A DNA stretch of 64,000 bases from Clostridium sp. 12(A) (GTDB lineage Bacteria; Bacillota; Clostridia; Lachnospirales; Lachnospiraceae). Under the pieces are notes generated by a model, which worked only from the letters and a program-made list of their open reading frames with translations, was not told the origin of the DNA and did no database searches. Position numbers and translations under genes: made by a program. The stretch covers positions 1,550,001 to 1,614,000 of the forward strand of contig JAGI01000002.1 of the NCBI GenBank assembly GCA_000526575.1, read 5' to 3'. Positions 34,843 to 42,155 of this stretch are shown here, piece by piece. Each line of letters opens with the position of its first letter. The first letter of the stretch is position 1.

Positions 34843-35628
34843 CTACTTTACTTGATGTTCTTCCAGATTATTATATTTAGAACTTAAAACAATAACATCA
34901 ATACGTCTGTTGCTTGATCTTCCTTCTGCTGTTCCATTATCCGCTACCGGCTTATATTCTCCGTAGCCTACTGCAATCAGCTTATCCGGCGGAAAATTGC
35001 ATTTGTTAATAAAGAGCTTTACCACATTAACTGCTCTGGCAGTAGATAATTCCCAGTTGGAAGCATAAGGGCTTCGTCTGATGGGAGTATTATCTGTATG
35101 GCCTTCAATACGTATGTAGTTATCTGTTGTATTCAGAATACTTGCAACTTCTATCAAAGTATCCTCGTGTTTTTTTATCTCTGCACTTCCCGATTCGAAC
35201 AGTACCGCATTGTTTAACCGGATTACCAGACCACGCATGTCAATCATGGTGGAAGCAGACTGGTCCATACCATCTGAGTGGATTTTATTATCAAGCTCTA
35301 CCTTTAAAGCTTCCAGTTTTTTAAGTTCATATTCTCCGAAAAAGCTCTCAAGCTCACTTTTTGTTTCAATATTTAAGGGGCCTCCTGACTGGGGACCACC
35401 GCCACCACCGCCACTGCCGCTTCCTGACCCATTGCCAGTGTAATTCTTATCCATGTTGGCTGCGGCGAACTGTTCTGACATCTCCTGTGCTTTACTGGCA
35501 TCAATCTTACTAACCGCAAAAAGTACAATGAAAACTGCCAGGAGAAGAGTCATTAAGTCGGAATAAGGCAGCAGCCAAGCTTCTCCAGCTTCCTCTTCCT
35601 GATGTGCATGCTTTCTCTTTTTTGACAT
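34843..35628 (-). CDS. motB: Flagellar motor stator protein MotB
   Basis: 261 aa. The N-terminal charged segment and a single membrane helix hold the proton/ion-binding Asp ('WLLPYSDLMTLLLAVFIVLFAVSKID'). A Gly/Ser linker follows (about 75-90). The C-terminal OmpA-like peptidoglycan-binding domain has 'RIEGHTDNTPIRRSPYASNWELSTARAVNVV' and 'GYGEYKPVADN..AEGRSSNRRIDV'. It anchors the stator to the wall. It lies 11 nt after motA. AAGGTGATTACG precedes the ATG. No other flagellar genes are in the window. Confidence 0.93.
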   Translation of the reverse strand: MSKKRKHAHQEEEAGEAWLLPYSDLMTLLLAVFIVLFAVSKIDASKAQEMSEQFAAANMDKNYTGNGSGSGSGGGGGGPQSGGPLNIETKSELESFFGEYELKKLEALKVELDNKIHSDGMDQSASTMIDMRGLVIRLNNAVLFESGSAEIKKHEDTLIEVASILNTTDNYIRIEGHTDNTPIRRSPYASNWELSTARAVNVVKLFINKCNFPPDKLIAVGYGEYKPVADNGTAEGRSSNRRIDVIVLSSKYNNLEEHQVK

Positions 35629-35639
35629 TCGTAATCACC

Positions 35640-36425
35640 TTATCCCTTTTTATCTTGTCCGTTAATTTTATTCTGAGTAGATTTCGGTAAAGAGGCAAGT
35701 AATTTCTCTTTTAATATAAACGGAGAATCTCCATTCTGCATGGATAAGATACCTACTATAATCATTTCTTTTGTCATTATTTCCTGCTGGCTTTTAACTT
35801 TAAGCTTTTTTGCAAATGGATTCCATAATACATAGCCTGTAAAGATACCTAAAATAGTAGCAATAAATGCTGCAGAAATCGCTTCCGCCATCTGGTCTGT
35901 ATCATTAATATGAGACATGGCTGCAATCAGACCGAAAACCGCACCCAATACACCCAGGGTAGGAGCATACATACCAGCTGAGGAGAAAATACTTGAATTG
36001 ATTTCATGACGCTTTTCGATTCCCGCTATTTCCGTTTCCAAAATCTCTTCGATCAGTTCTGCTCCAGTACCGTCGACCAGCAATCGAACCCCTTTCTTTA
36101 AAAAAGGATCCTTAATCTCTTCTACCTTAGCTTCCAGGGATAAAAGACCTTCGGAACGAGCCTGCTTCGATAAATTATAGATTAAGTCGATCAACTCAGC
36201 CTCTGATGCTTCCTTCTTATTTGTAAAAAGGATCTTGAACAAAGAGCCGATTTTTTTTAAATTTTTGCCTGGAAATGAATTTAAAATCGTCGCGATGGTG
36301 CCAACAATAATTACAAAAAAGGCTGCCGGATTTAAAAGTACAGCAAAATCAATGTGCTTAAAAATCATCGCTCCAACAACGGCGACAACTCCGACGATAA
36401 CGCCTAGGATGGTAGTTAATTCCAT
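35640..36425 (-). CDS. motA: Flagellar motor stator protein MotA
   Basis: 261 aa. Four membrane helices: two N-terminal (5-25, 32-50) and two later (about 148-170, 180-200: 'YAPTLGVLGAVFGLIAAMSHINDTD' and 'MAEAISAAFIATILGIFTGYVLWNPFAKKLK'), with a large cytoplasmic loop of charged residues between ('SLEAKVEEIKDPFLKKGVRLLVDGTG'). Forms the ion channel of the stator with MotB. AAAGGAG before the ATG. A possible promoter (TTAACA, 18 bp, TATTAT) lies at 36506-36535 on the minus strand; no sigma-D type promoter was recognised. Confidence 0.93.
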   Translation of the reverse strand: MELTTILGVIVGVVAVVGAMIFKHIDFAVLLNPAAFFVIIVGTIATILNSFPGKNLKKIGSLFKILFTNKKEASEAELIDLIYNLSKQARSEGLLSLEAKVEEIKDPFLKKGVRLLVDGTGAELIEEILETEIAGIEKRHEINSSIFSSAGMYAPTLGVLGAVFGLIAAMSHINDTDQMAEAISAAFIATILGIFTGYVLWNPFAKKLKVKSQQEIMTKEMIIVGILSMQNGDSPFILKEKLLASLPKSTQNKINGQDKKG

Positions 36426-36441
36426 AGTTTCTCCTTTGTAA

Positions 36442-37158
36442 ATACAGTTTAGTTGTTATGTATGTGGCTAAACTTAGTAATTCCAATGTGCCAATCCGTT
36501 CTAGTATAATATATTTGTTACTAATCTTGTGTTAAATAATCGTTAAATCTCGTTTTTTAACTGTTTTTCGACATATTCACACTTTTTCACTCTAATTGTT
36601 TGTCGAATGTAAAAATACATCTGAACTTAGGAACAAAGGCAATTACATGCTGCCGTCATAGATTTTATATAGTCTACCACATTTTAACTTTAAAACCAAT
36701 CAATTCCTAAATAATTAATAATTTCACAAATTACATCAGATCAAAAACCTCCATTCTATGGGAAATTCTTTCTTAATCCCATGATCCCCTTGCTTTCAAT
36801 CAGGATTTCTAAATCAGCCTGACTGCCCTTCATTAGACCCAAAATATGGGCTTTTTATTGCAAGCTGATTTATTTTTTTAATCTTATGTATATTATATCG
36901 ACCGGTACCCCGTATTTCAACAGGGAAAAAAGAGGAATATTTTGTCATTTATTGTATTATTTTGGAAAATGGTTACAAATCCTGGTTTTTTTCAATAAAA
37001 ATGGTCTCTCATAAAATATTCTGTATTTTTTAAGGAACAATTTAATTGATTCCATTTCCTCTTTTTTCCAGTTTCTTCTTATTTAAATAGTATCTTTTCT
37101 TTAGCCTGTCCATGCCCACACCAGTTATCGTATCTGCACAATACATTTCTCTCAGCAT
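36442..37158. other. Long intergenic region between motA and the Cys/Pro-rich protein gene
   Basis: About 720 bp, AT-rich, without a convincing gene. It holds a weak motA promoter candidate (36506-36535), a small stem GACCCAAAATATGGGC followed by TTTTTATT at about 36837, and otherwise nothing I can name. I looked for a c-di-GMP riboswitch and did not find its conserved core. Confidence 0.5.
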
Positions 37159-37204
37159 AAAAACTGCTGCAATGAAGGGATATCCCCCACTTGCAGCAGT
37201 TTTT
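37159..37204 (-). terminator. Terminator of the Cys/Pro-rich protein gene
   Basis: 14-bp perfect stem, AAAAACTGCTGCAA (37159-37172) and TTGCAGCAGTTTTT (37191-37204). Located 35 bp past the stop codon. Confidence 0.8.
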
Positions 37205-37238
37205 GTTAAAATGAATCCATGTTACAATCAGTCTAAAA

Positions 37239-38933
37239 CTATTCCACCATAAAATCAGATACCCCAATATTTTTAAGCGTAATAATAGGTTTGCACCAGT
37301 AAGACTTGCAACAAGTTTCAACCATTCTTATTTTTAAGATATAAAAGCCTTCATATGGTACTGTGAATTCAAACTCTCCCCAGCAGTTAATGGGAATCCA
37401 ATACAATAAAGTATCCGTATCGTCACATCTCTTATATAGCTTCACATCCCATTGATGAGACTTATTGCATCCACAGCCCCAGATACATCCTTTTATAATG
37501 CAAGGTTTGATCAAGCATTCCTCGCAAACAGGGCATTCCGGACAAGCGGGACACTCTGGGCAGGCGGGACATTCCGGACAAGTCGGACAAACTGGACAGG
37601 GCTCTGGGGTCGGGCATTCCGGACAAGCCGGACAGACTGGACAAGGCTCTGGTTTTGGACATTCCGGACAAGCGGGGCAAGGTTTCGGTGCCGGGCACTC
37701 TGGACAAGGCTCTGGTTTAGGGCAGTCCGGACAAGAGGGGCAGGGCTCTGGGGTCGGACACGGTTTGGGTGTCGGACAGTCGGGACATGGGGTAGGCGCA
37801 GGGCATGGAACAGGGGCAGGGCATGGAACAGGAGCAGGACAGGTTGGGCATGTAGGACATGGAGCTGGCTGTTCGGGGGCTGGCTGTTCGGGAGCTGGTG
37901 ATACAGCCTGACAATTCACTCTCCCGGCAAAGGGATAAAAATGAAATTCAAACCCACTGTTTGCATTGACCGCAAAGGATCCTAATGCCGCATTGCCGCT
38001 TACATGACCTCCCGTTGGGTGGGCGTGGAACATGGCCTGAGGTGCCAAAATGCTACCCCAGAAATCAGAAGATTTCTCCATATAAATATTTGTCGCATCC
38101 TCGAACACATACAATGTATTACGCGCCTTACTGCTCTCTCCGTAAAGACCGTATTGCAGATGTGCATTGGGACCTGTTCTCAGCCTTACAATTACAGTAC
38201 TTCCCTGAGGAACTTCAGCACGCAATCCTTTGTTAATCAAACCATTGGGCCTAACATCCACAAGAAATACATTCTGAACAGGATCATTTCCCCGTAAAAT
38301 CCATTCATAATTATTATCTATGACGGAACCATTGGGAGTTAATGCTTCAATACAGCTTTTATAGTATCCAATGCTCTCTTTTGCATCGCCAAAGAACTTC
38401 TGTAAATTGGCATTTACTCTGCTTGCAGGAATAAACCTTGGAACATCATAGCTGGGAACCACATAATGATCTCCTTTATCTGTAGGGGTCCAGTATTGGC
38501 TGCCCCCATTGGCCTGATATAATTCCTTTAATCTCGGTATCCCATCTGTGGTGCCATCTTTTCCTATTAAGTAGGTACTTCCATTGCCTGCGCGGAATCC
38601 ACCGCCGACAACTACGTGGCCAATAACAACCAGAGGTTTCGTCATTGATACGTTACCGCCAACTAAAAAACGTACCAAATCCGGGGAGTAACCGATTTCT
38701 TTGAAACGGCTGTCTCTGGCAAAGCCAACGCTTAAGCCTCTTGGGCTGTAAAAACTTCCGCCAATTGCCACAGGTCCCTCAATATCCACTATGTTATTGG
38801 CATCATTAAATACAATAACATTAAACCCGGAGGCAGGACCAAAAGGCTGGCCTTCTACATTAAACCAGTTTATATTATCATAAGGTAGACCAGTGGTTAC
38901 CATGGTTTCATTTGTGTAACTGTTATTATCCAT
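37239..38933 (-). CDS. Choice-of-anchor A domain protein with Cys-Pro repeat region
   Basis: About 564 aa. Residues about 15-340 match the choice-of-anchor A fold ('GFNVIVFNDANNIVDIEGPVAIGG', 'FLVGGNV', 'GHVVVGGGFRAGNGSTYLIG', 'WGSILAPQAMFHAHPTGGHVSGNA'). Then comes 'APEQPAPEQPAPC' and about 115 residues of C-P-x-C-P / C-P-x-P-x-P repeats with about 30 Cys, then a C-terminal domain (about 90 aa) with more Cys pairs. No signal peptide, membrane helix or LPxTG is seen, although this domain is normally in secreted proteins. Start 38933 follows CAGGAG. Spore-surface localisation with disulfide cross-linking would explain the missing signal; inference only. Confidence 0.82.
   Translation of the reverse strand: MDNNSYTNETMVTTGLPYDNINWFNVEGQPFGPASGFNVIVFNDANNIVDIEGPVAIGGSFYSPRGLSVGFARDSRFKEIGYSPDLVRFLVGGNVSMTKPLVVIGHVVVGGGFRAGNGSTYLIGKDGTTDGIPRLKELYQANGGSQYWTPTDKGDHYVVPSYDVPRFIPASRVNANLQKFFGDAKESIGYYKSCIEALTPNGSVIDNNYEWILRGNDPVQNVFLVDVRPNGLINKGLRAEVPQGSTVIVRLRTGPNAHLQYGLYGESSKARNTLYVFEDATNIYMEKSSDFWGSILAPQAMFHAHPTGGHVSGNAALGSFAVNANSGFEFHFYPFAGRVNCQAVSPAPEQPAPEQPAPCPTCPTCPAPVPCPAPVPCPAPTPCPDCPTPKPCPTPEPCPSCPDCPKPEPCPECPAPKPCPACPECPKPEPCPVCPACPECPTPEPCPVCPTCPECPACPECPACPECPVCEECLIKPCIIKGCIWGCGCNKSHQWDVKLYKRCDDTDTLLYWIPINCWGEFEFTVPYEGFYILKIRMVETCCKSYWCKPIITLKNIGVSDFMVE
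37530..37890 (-). repeat. Tandem short repeats encoding the Cys-Pro region
   Basis: The DNA is built from 9- to 18-bp units (variants of GGACAxGCxGG and GGxTCTGG on the plus strand) and is much richer in GC than the flanks. It encodes C-P-x repeats on the minus strand. Such tracts can vary in copy number. Confidence 0.7.
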
Positions 38934-38963
38934 ATGAACTCCTGAAAACTGCCTGAAATGCAA

Positions 38964-39198
38964 CTCATTTATATTCTTAGTTCAGTTTATTCGTATGAAA
39001 ATGGTTCTGTGCGATTTTCTATTCAATTGGACATAAGTTTATGAAATTTTTTTCACATTATAACATGGAAACCTCTTCTATATGGTTAAAATCTTCCGTT
39101 TATAAAACTTTTTTTCTTGTCAACCTTGTCTATAACGTACCATTTCTTTTCCCTTCAAAAATCAACAGTTTGGCTGATTTAACCGGTTGATTATTAGT
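38964..39198. other. Intergenic region upstream of the Cys/Pro-rich protein gene
   Basis: About 235 bp, AT-rich. It should hold the promoter of the gene starting at 38933, but I could not choose a convincing -35/-10 pair. Nothing else recognised apart from the small reading frame that begins at 39306. Confidence 0.4.
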
Positions 39199-39306
39199 TT
39201 AAAACATGATTAGTGCCTGGCATAATCCTGATAGGATGAGCAATCCAAAGATGGCCCAAAAGATCCATAGAAATATCCTGACAATTATTTTTAATATATG
39301 TTTCAA
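39199..39306 (-). CDS. Small hydrophobic membrane peptide (35 aa)
   Basis: Start TTG 39306, with GGGAGGATATATAA just upstream, gives 35 residues: a basic N-terminus (MKHILKIIVR) and one membrane helix (IFLWIFWAIFGLLILSGL), stop at 39199. The strong ribosome site and amphipathic-then-hydrophobic layout support a real small protein. No homologue is known to me. It stands alone in the gap between the Cys/Pro-rich gene and the HxlR gene. Confidence 0.5.
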   Translation of the reverse strand: MKHILKIIVRIFLWIFWAIFGLLILSGLCQALIMF

Positions 39307-39411
39307 TTATATATCCTCCCTGCTGCTATGTTAGATGTTACAATCGCTTTTGATCATCATAGCAGGCAAACTATGCCATAAGAATGTCAGGGTTTTGAGC
39401 GATGGTAAAAA

Positions 39412-39447
39412 AATACCGCCAGAGAGCTTTACACTCCTGACGGTATT
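39412..39447 (-). terminator. Terminator of the HxlR gene
   Basis: AATACCG (39412-39418) pairs with CGGTATT (39441-39447), with CAG/CTG extending the stem, and seven T follow on the minus strand. It lies 22 bp after the HxlR stop. Confidence 0.75.
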
Positions 39448-39468
39448 ACGTGCCTATCCATTTGTATT

Positions 39469-39816
39469 TTATGAAATGCCTGTTTCATAGGGAGACTTCA
39501 TATGTTCTTCTCCCCATTGATACAGCAGCTCCAGAATTGGTATCATTGTCTTCCCTTCCTCTGTCAGAGAATATTCCACACGCGGAGGTACTTCATTGTA
39601 TTGCTCTCTATGTATCAGGTTACTGGCTTCCAGCTCTTTCAGCTGGGTACTTAATGTTTTATGTGCAATCGGTTGCAGCTCTCCACGTAACTTGTTATAT
39701 CGCACAATGCCTGCCTGATAGATTGTCCACAGAATAATCCACTTCCATTTTCCCTCTACAACTGACATGGCATAGTACATTGGACAATTTCCATAATGGG
39801 TATTAAAGTCTGACAT
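39469..39816 (-). CDS. HxlR-family transcriptional regulator
   Basis: 115 aa. The N-terminal Cys-containing segment 'YGNCPMYYAMSVVEGKWKWIILWTIYQAGIVRYNKL' and wing 'TLSTQLKELEASNLIHREQYNEVPPRVEYSLTEEG' are diagnostic. Several HxlR proteins sense aldehydes or oxidants through the N-terminal Cys. It is divergent from an FMN reductase gene; a perfect inverted repeat in the shared region (39838-39854) is the probable operator. GGAGGAAGC precedes the ATG. Confidence 0.92.
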   Translation of the reverse strand: MSDFNTHYGNCPMYYAMSVVEGKWKWIILWTIYQAGIVRYNKLRGELQPIAHKTLSTQLKELEASNLIHREQYNEVPPRVEYSLTEEGKTMIPILELLYQWGEEHMKSPYETGIS

Positions 39817-39837
39817 GCTTCCTCCATGCTCACTAAT

Positions 39838-39854
39838 TTGTTAGTATCTAACAA
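39838..39854. promoter_or_regulatory. Probable HxlR operator
   Basis: Perfect inverted repeat TTGTTAG-TAT-CTAACAA in the 109-bp gap between the divergent HxlR and FMN reductase genes, 22 bp from the HxlR start. Its position suits autorepression and control of the reductase. Confidence 0.6.
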
Positions 39855-39925
39855 TATAGTGCATTCTTTTTTCTTTTAATAAAAGGATATATAATTTAGC
39901 TATAAAAATCAAGGAGGAATTTAAT

Positions 39926-40582
39926 ATGAAAGTGATAGGTATCAATGGAAGTCCCAGAAATAATCACAATACTGCAACTCTTCTAAAAAAGGCTCTGGAG
40001 GGCGCACAATCAAACGGGGCTGAAACAGAGCTGATTAATCTGTATGATTTAAACTATAAAGGCTGTATCAGCTGCTTTGCCTGTAAACTTAAGGATGGAA
40101 AAAGCTACGGCACCTGCGCTTTAAAGGATGACTTAAACCCAGTACTAAAGAAAATCCAGCAGGCTGACGCCATTATCCTGGGCTCTCCCATTTACTTTTA
40201 CGATATCACAGGGGAGATGCATTCCTTTTTAGAGCGATTGGCCTACCCTTATATTACATATACGGAAGGCTACAAATCTATATTTGGGCGAAATATAAAA
40301 ACTGCATTTATATACACCATGAATATGACTGCTGAGCAAATGGAGGAAATGGGCTTTCGCTCCACCTTAAGCTGTAATGAAAGCTACATGGAAAGAGCCT
40401 TTGGCCATTGTGAATCATTATTTTCCTATGATACTTACCAGTTTAATGATTATGATAAGTACGTGGCTACCGTTTTCGATAAACATGAAAAAGCCAAGGT
40501 TAGAGAAAATCAGTTTCCAAAGGACTGCAAAAAGGCTTTTGACATGGGGCAGCGTTTTGCCGAACAGTTAGATTCCATTTAA
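39926..40582 (+). CDS. NADPH-dependent FMN reductase / flavodoxin-fold protein
   Basis: 218 aa. 'VIGINGSPRNNHNTATLLKKAL' is the FMN phosphate-binding start, followed by the Cys motif 'GCISCFACKLKDGKSYGTCALKDDL' seen in iron-sulfur-flavoprotein-like members, and 'ADAIILGSPIYFYDITGEMHSFLERL'. Whether the Cys bind an Fe-S cluster is unclear. Reduces quinones, flavins or nitro-compounds in related proteins. AAGGAGG precedes the ATG. Probably regulated by the divergent HxlR protein. Confidence 0.87.
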   Translation: MKVIGINGSPRNNHNTATLLKKALEGAQSNGAETELINLYDLNYKGCISCFACKLKDGKSYGTCALKDDLNPVLKKIQQADAIILGSPIYFYDITGEMHSFLERLAYPYITYTEGYKSIFGRNIKTAFIYTMNMTAEQMEEMGFRSTLSCNESYMERAFGHCESLFSYDTYQFNDYDKYVATVFDKHEKAKVRENQFPKDCKKAFDMGQRFAEQLDSI

Positions 40583-40615
40583 AGCTTATATTTGCTTAAA
40601 GTAACAGAGCTTTAA
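40579..40615. terminator. Possible bidirectional terminator
   Basis: TTAAAGCT (40579-40586) and AGCTTTAA (40608-40615) flank a 21-nt loop between convergent genes; the arms overlap the ends of both reading frames. Weak. Confidence 0.35.
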
Positions 40616-41547
40616 TATTTCTCATATATTTTTTTTGCTAATACTTTAATCTCTTCCACAAAATAATCTGGTTTTAAGAGCGTTACCTGTTCCGGATGGC
40701 ACAAAACTAATTTACTTATTTCATCTTTGTGTTCCGTCCGGATCATCAGATGCAGGGTATCCTTTAAATACTTGATCTCAGCATCTTGAAGATAAAAGTC
40801 TTCTTTAATAATCCGATAAAGAGCAGGGTCAAGAATCAATTCGTAGGTATCCAACTTAAACTTATCTTTTTGAGGCGCAGGCAGTTGACTGTCCCTATAG
40901 CGATTTTCTTCCTTCAGGCAGGTAATTGATATAATTCGGTCAAGTCTGAAGGTTCGCTTTTCCTTCCTTAGATGACAGTAACCATTCAAATACCACCCTC
41001 CTTCTCCAAACAACAGCTTGGTAGGAGAAAACTGACGGAGCTCTGTTGTGTTCCTCTCCGGATGATAATAGCTTATTTGCAGATCACAGGATCTCCAAAA
41101 CGCCTCTAATATAGGTTCTAATACGTCCTCCACATAACCTTTAGGCATAATTCGAATTAAGTCAAACTCGATGCGGGAGATAACCTCTAAGGCTTGTTTC
41201 TTCTCATCTTCTGACAGAACATTAATCAGCTTACCGCTTAGCAGATTATAATCGGTTGTCATGTTGGGGACACGAAGTTCTTCCCCTGCTTTTAACACCA
41301 TTAACAGCATTAAAATTTCCCTCTCACTAAGCTTAATGCTGGGAAAGAAATAAGAAGAATCTATTTCATAGCCACCGCCCAGGCCCTCATGGGAAATGAT
41401 TGGAACACGCAGCTGGCTAAGTGCATCAATATCTCTGTATATCGTTCGCTCACTCACTTCAAAGTAAGCAGCCAGCTCATTGGCCGTCATTTTTTTCCGG
41501 GCTCTTAGTAAATGTACAATTCCATTTTGTCTCTCTGTTTTCTTCAT
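40612..41547 (-). CDS. WYL-domain transcriptional regulator (YafY family)
   Basis: 311 aa. N-terminal HTH_11 ('GIVHLLRARKKMTANELAAYFEVSERTIYRDIDALSQLRVPIIS') followed by a WYL domain (about 140-215) with 'LQISYYHPERNTTELRQFSPTKLLFGEGGWYLNGYCHLRKEKRTFRLDRI', and a C-terminal wing. WYL regulators sense nucleotides or other small ligands and are common near metabolic and defence genes. Convergent with the FMN reductase gene. Target unknown. Confidence 0.9.
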   Translation of the reverse strand: MKKTERQNGIVHLLRARKKMTANELAAYFEVSERTIYRDIDALSQLRVPIISHEGLGGGYEIDSSYFFPSIKLSEREILMLLMVLKAGEELRVPNMTTDYNLLSGKLINVLSEDEKKQALEVISRIEFDLIRIMPKGYVEDVLEPILEAFWRSCDLQISYYHPERNTTELRQFSPTKLLFGEGGWYLNGYCHLRKEKRTFRLDRIISITCLKEENRYRDSQLPAPQKDKFKLDTYELILDPALYRIIKEDFYLQDAEIKYLKDTLHLMIRTEHKDEISKLVLCHPEQVTLLKPDYFVEEIKVLAKKIYEKY

Positions 41548-41689
41548 AAAATTATCTCAATTCATTATGGTGTTCAAACGATCCCAGCAGAATCGAAGGC
41601 AAAGCATCTACAGTATCTAATTCCATCATATCATATTACTGCTTTTAAAGAAATCATTAGTTCGTCTATAGGAAGAGGGATATTTGTAC

Positions 41690-42096
41690 CTAACCTTTCA
41701 TAATTATCTCAGCCGGAACCCTTAATTCATGATTTGCCTCATACATGTCCCATATTTCATTCATATGATCATCTGCCTTTATAGATAGTTCTGCTATGGT
41801 ATCAAGAAGCAGTAAATCCTGTTCTGTTAATTCCTCATCCTTTTTATCAATGAGACGCCACGGCTTCCAGTCAAGCCCCTTACTTATTCTAACAAGATAG
41901 GGAACCGTTTCTATCTTGTTAAGTGCAGCAAAGTCTCTTAACAACTGTCCCCGCACAAACCAAAGACCATGCAGGGAATGAATCCCCCATTCCGGCTTAA
42001 TTGGAGTAATTCCATATATTCTTCTAAATGCCCGTGTAAATACATCATGAGATCGATAAATCTTATCATATTTAAGGAAAAAACATGAAGCAAAAC
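41690..42096 (-). pseudogene. Remnant of an AraC-family regulator, 5'-truncated and frameshifted
   Basis: Two pieces read in different frames. The upstream piece, from about 42096, reads 'FLKYDKIYRSHDVFTRAF' then 'RRIYGITP', the second helix-turn-helix of an AraC protein. About position 42000 the frame shifts by one, and the downstream piece reads 'KPEWGIHSLHGLWFVRG' onward, ending at 41690 with 'ELRVPAEIIMKG'. An 88-codon frame from GTG 41956 is only the tail of this. The first half of the gene is missing; the next thing upstream is the terminator of the SLH gene. Not expected to be functional. Confidence 0.7.
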
Positions 42097-42105
42097 ATCT
42101 AATAA

Positions 42106-42140
42106 CAAAGAGCCCACTGATTTATTCAGCAGGCCCTTTG
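42106..42140 (-). terminator. Terminator of the giant SLH gene
   Basis: 15-bp stem with three G-U pairs, CAAAGAGCCCACTGA / TCAGCAGGCCCTTTG on the plus strand, 5-nt loop, followed on the minus strand by TTATT. It lies 15 bp after the stop codon. Confidence 0.7.
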
Positions 42141-42155
42141 CAGCTTCTTATGATT

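Noticed and set aside
36830-36860. Small stem with TTTTTATT considered as a terminator or riboswitch end
   Set aside because: The stem is only about 4 to 6 bp, no gene ends nearby on the plus strand, and no riboswitch core was found upstream.
37452-37911. Two long plus-strand frames opposite the Cys-Pro repeats, rich in Gly/Ser/His/Gln or Trp/Arg
   Set aside because: They arise because the repetitive GC-rich DNA lacks stops on either strand; the minus strand encodes a protein with a recognised N-terminal domain.
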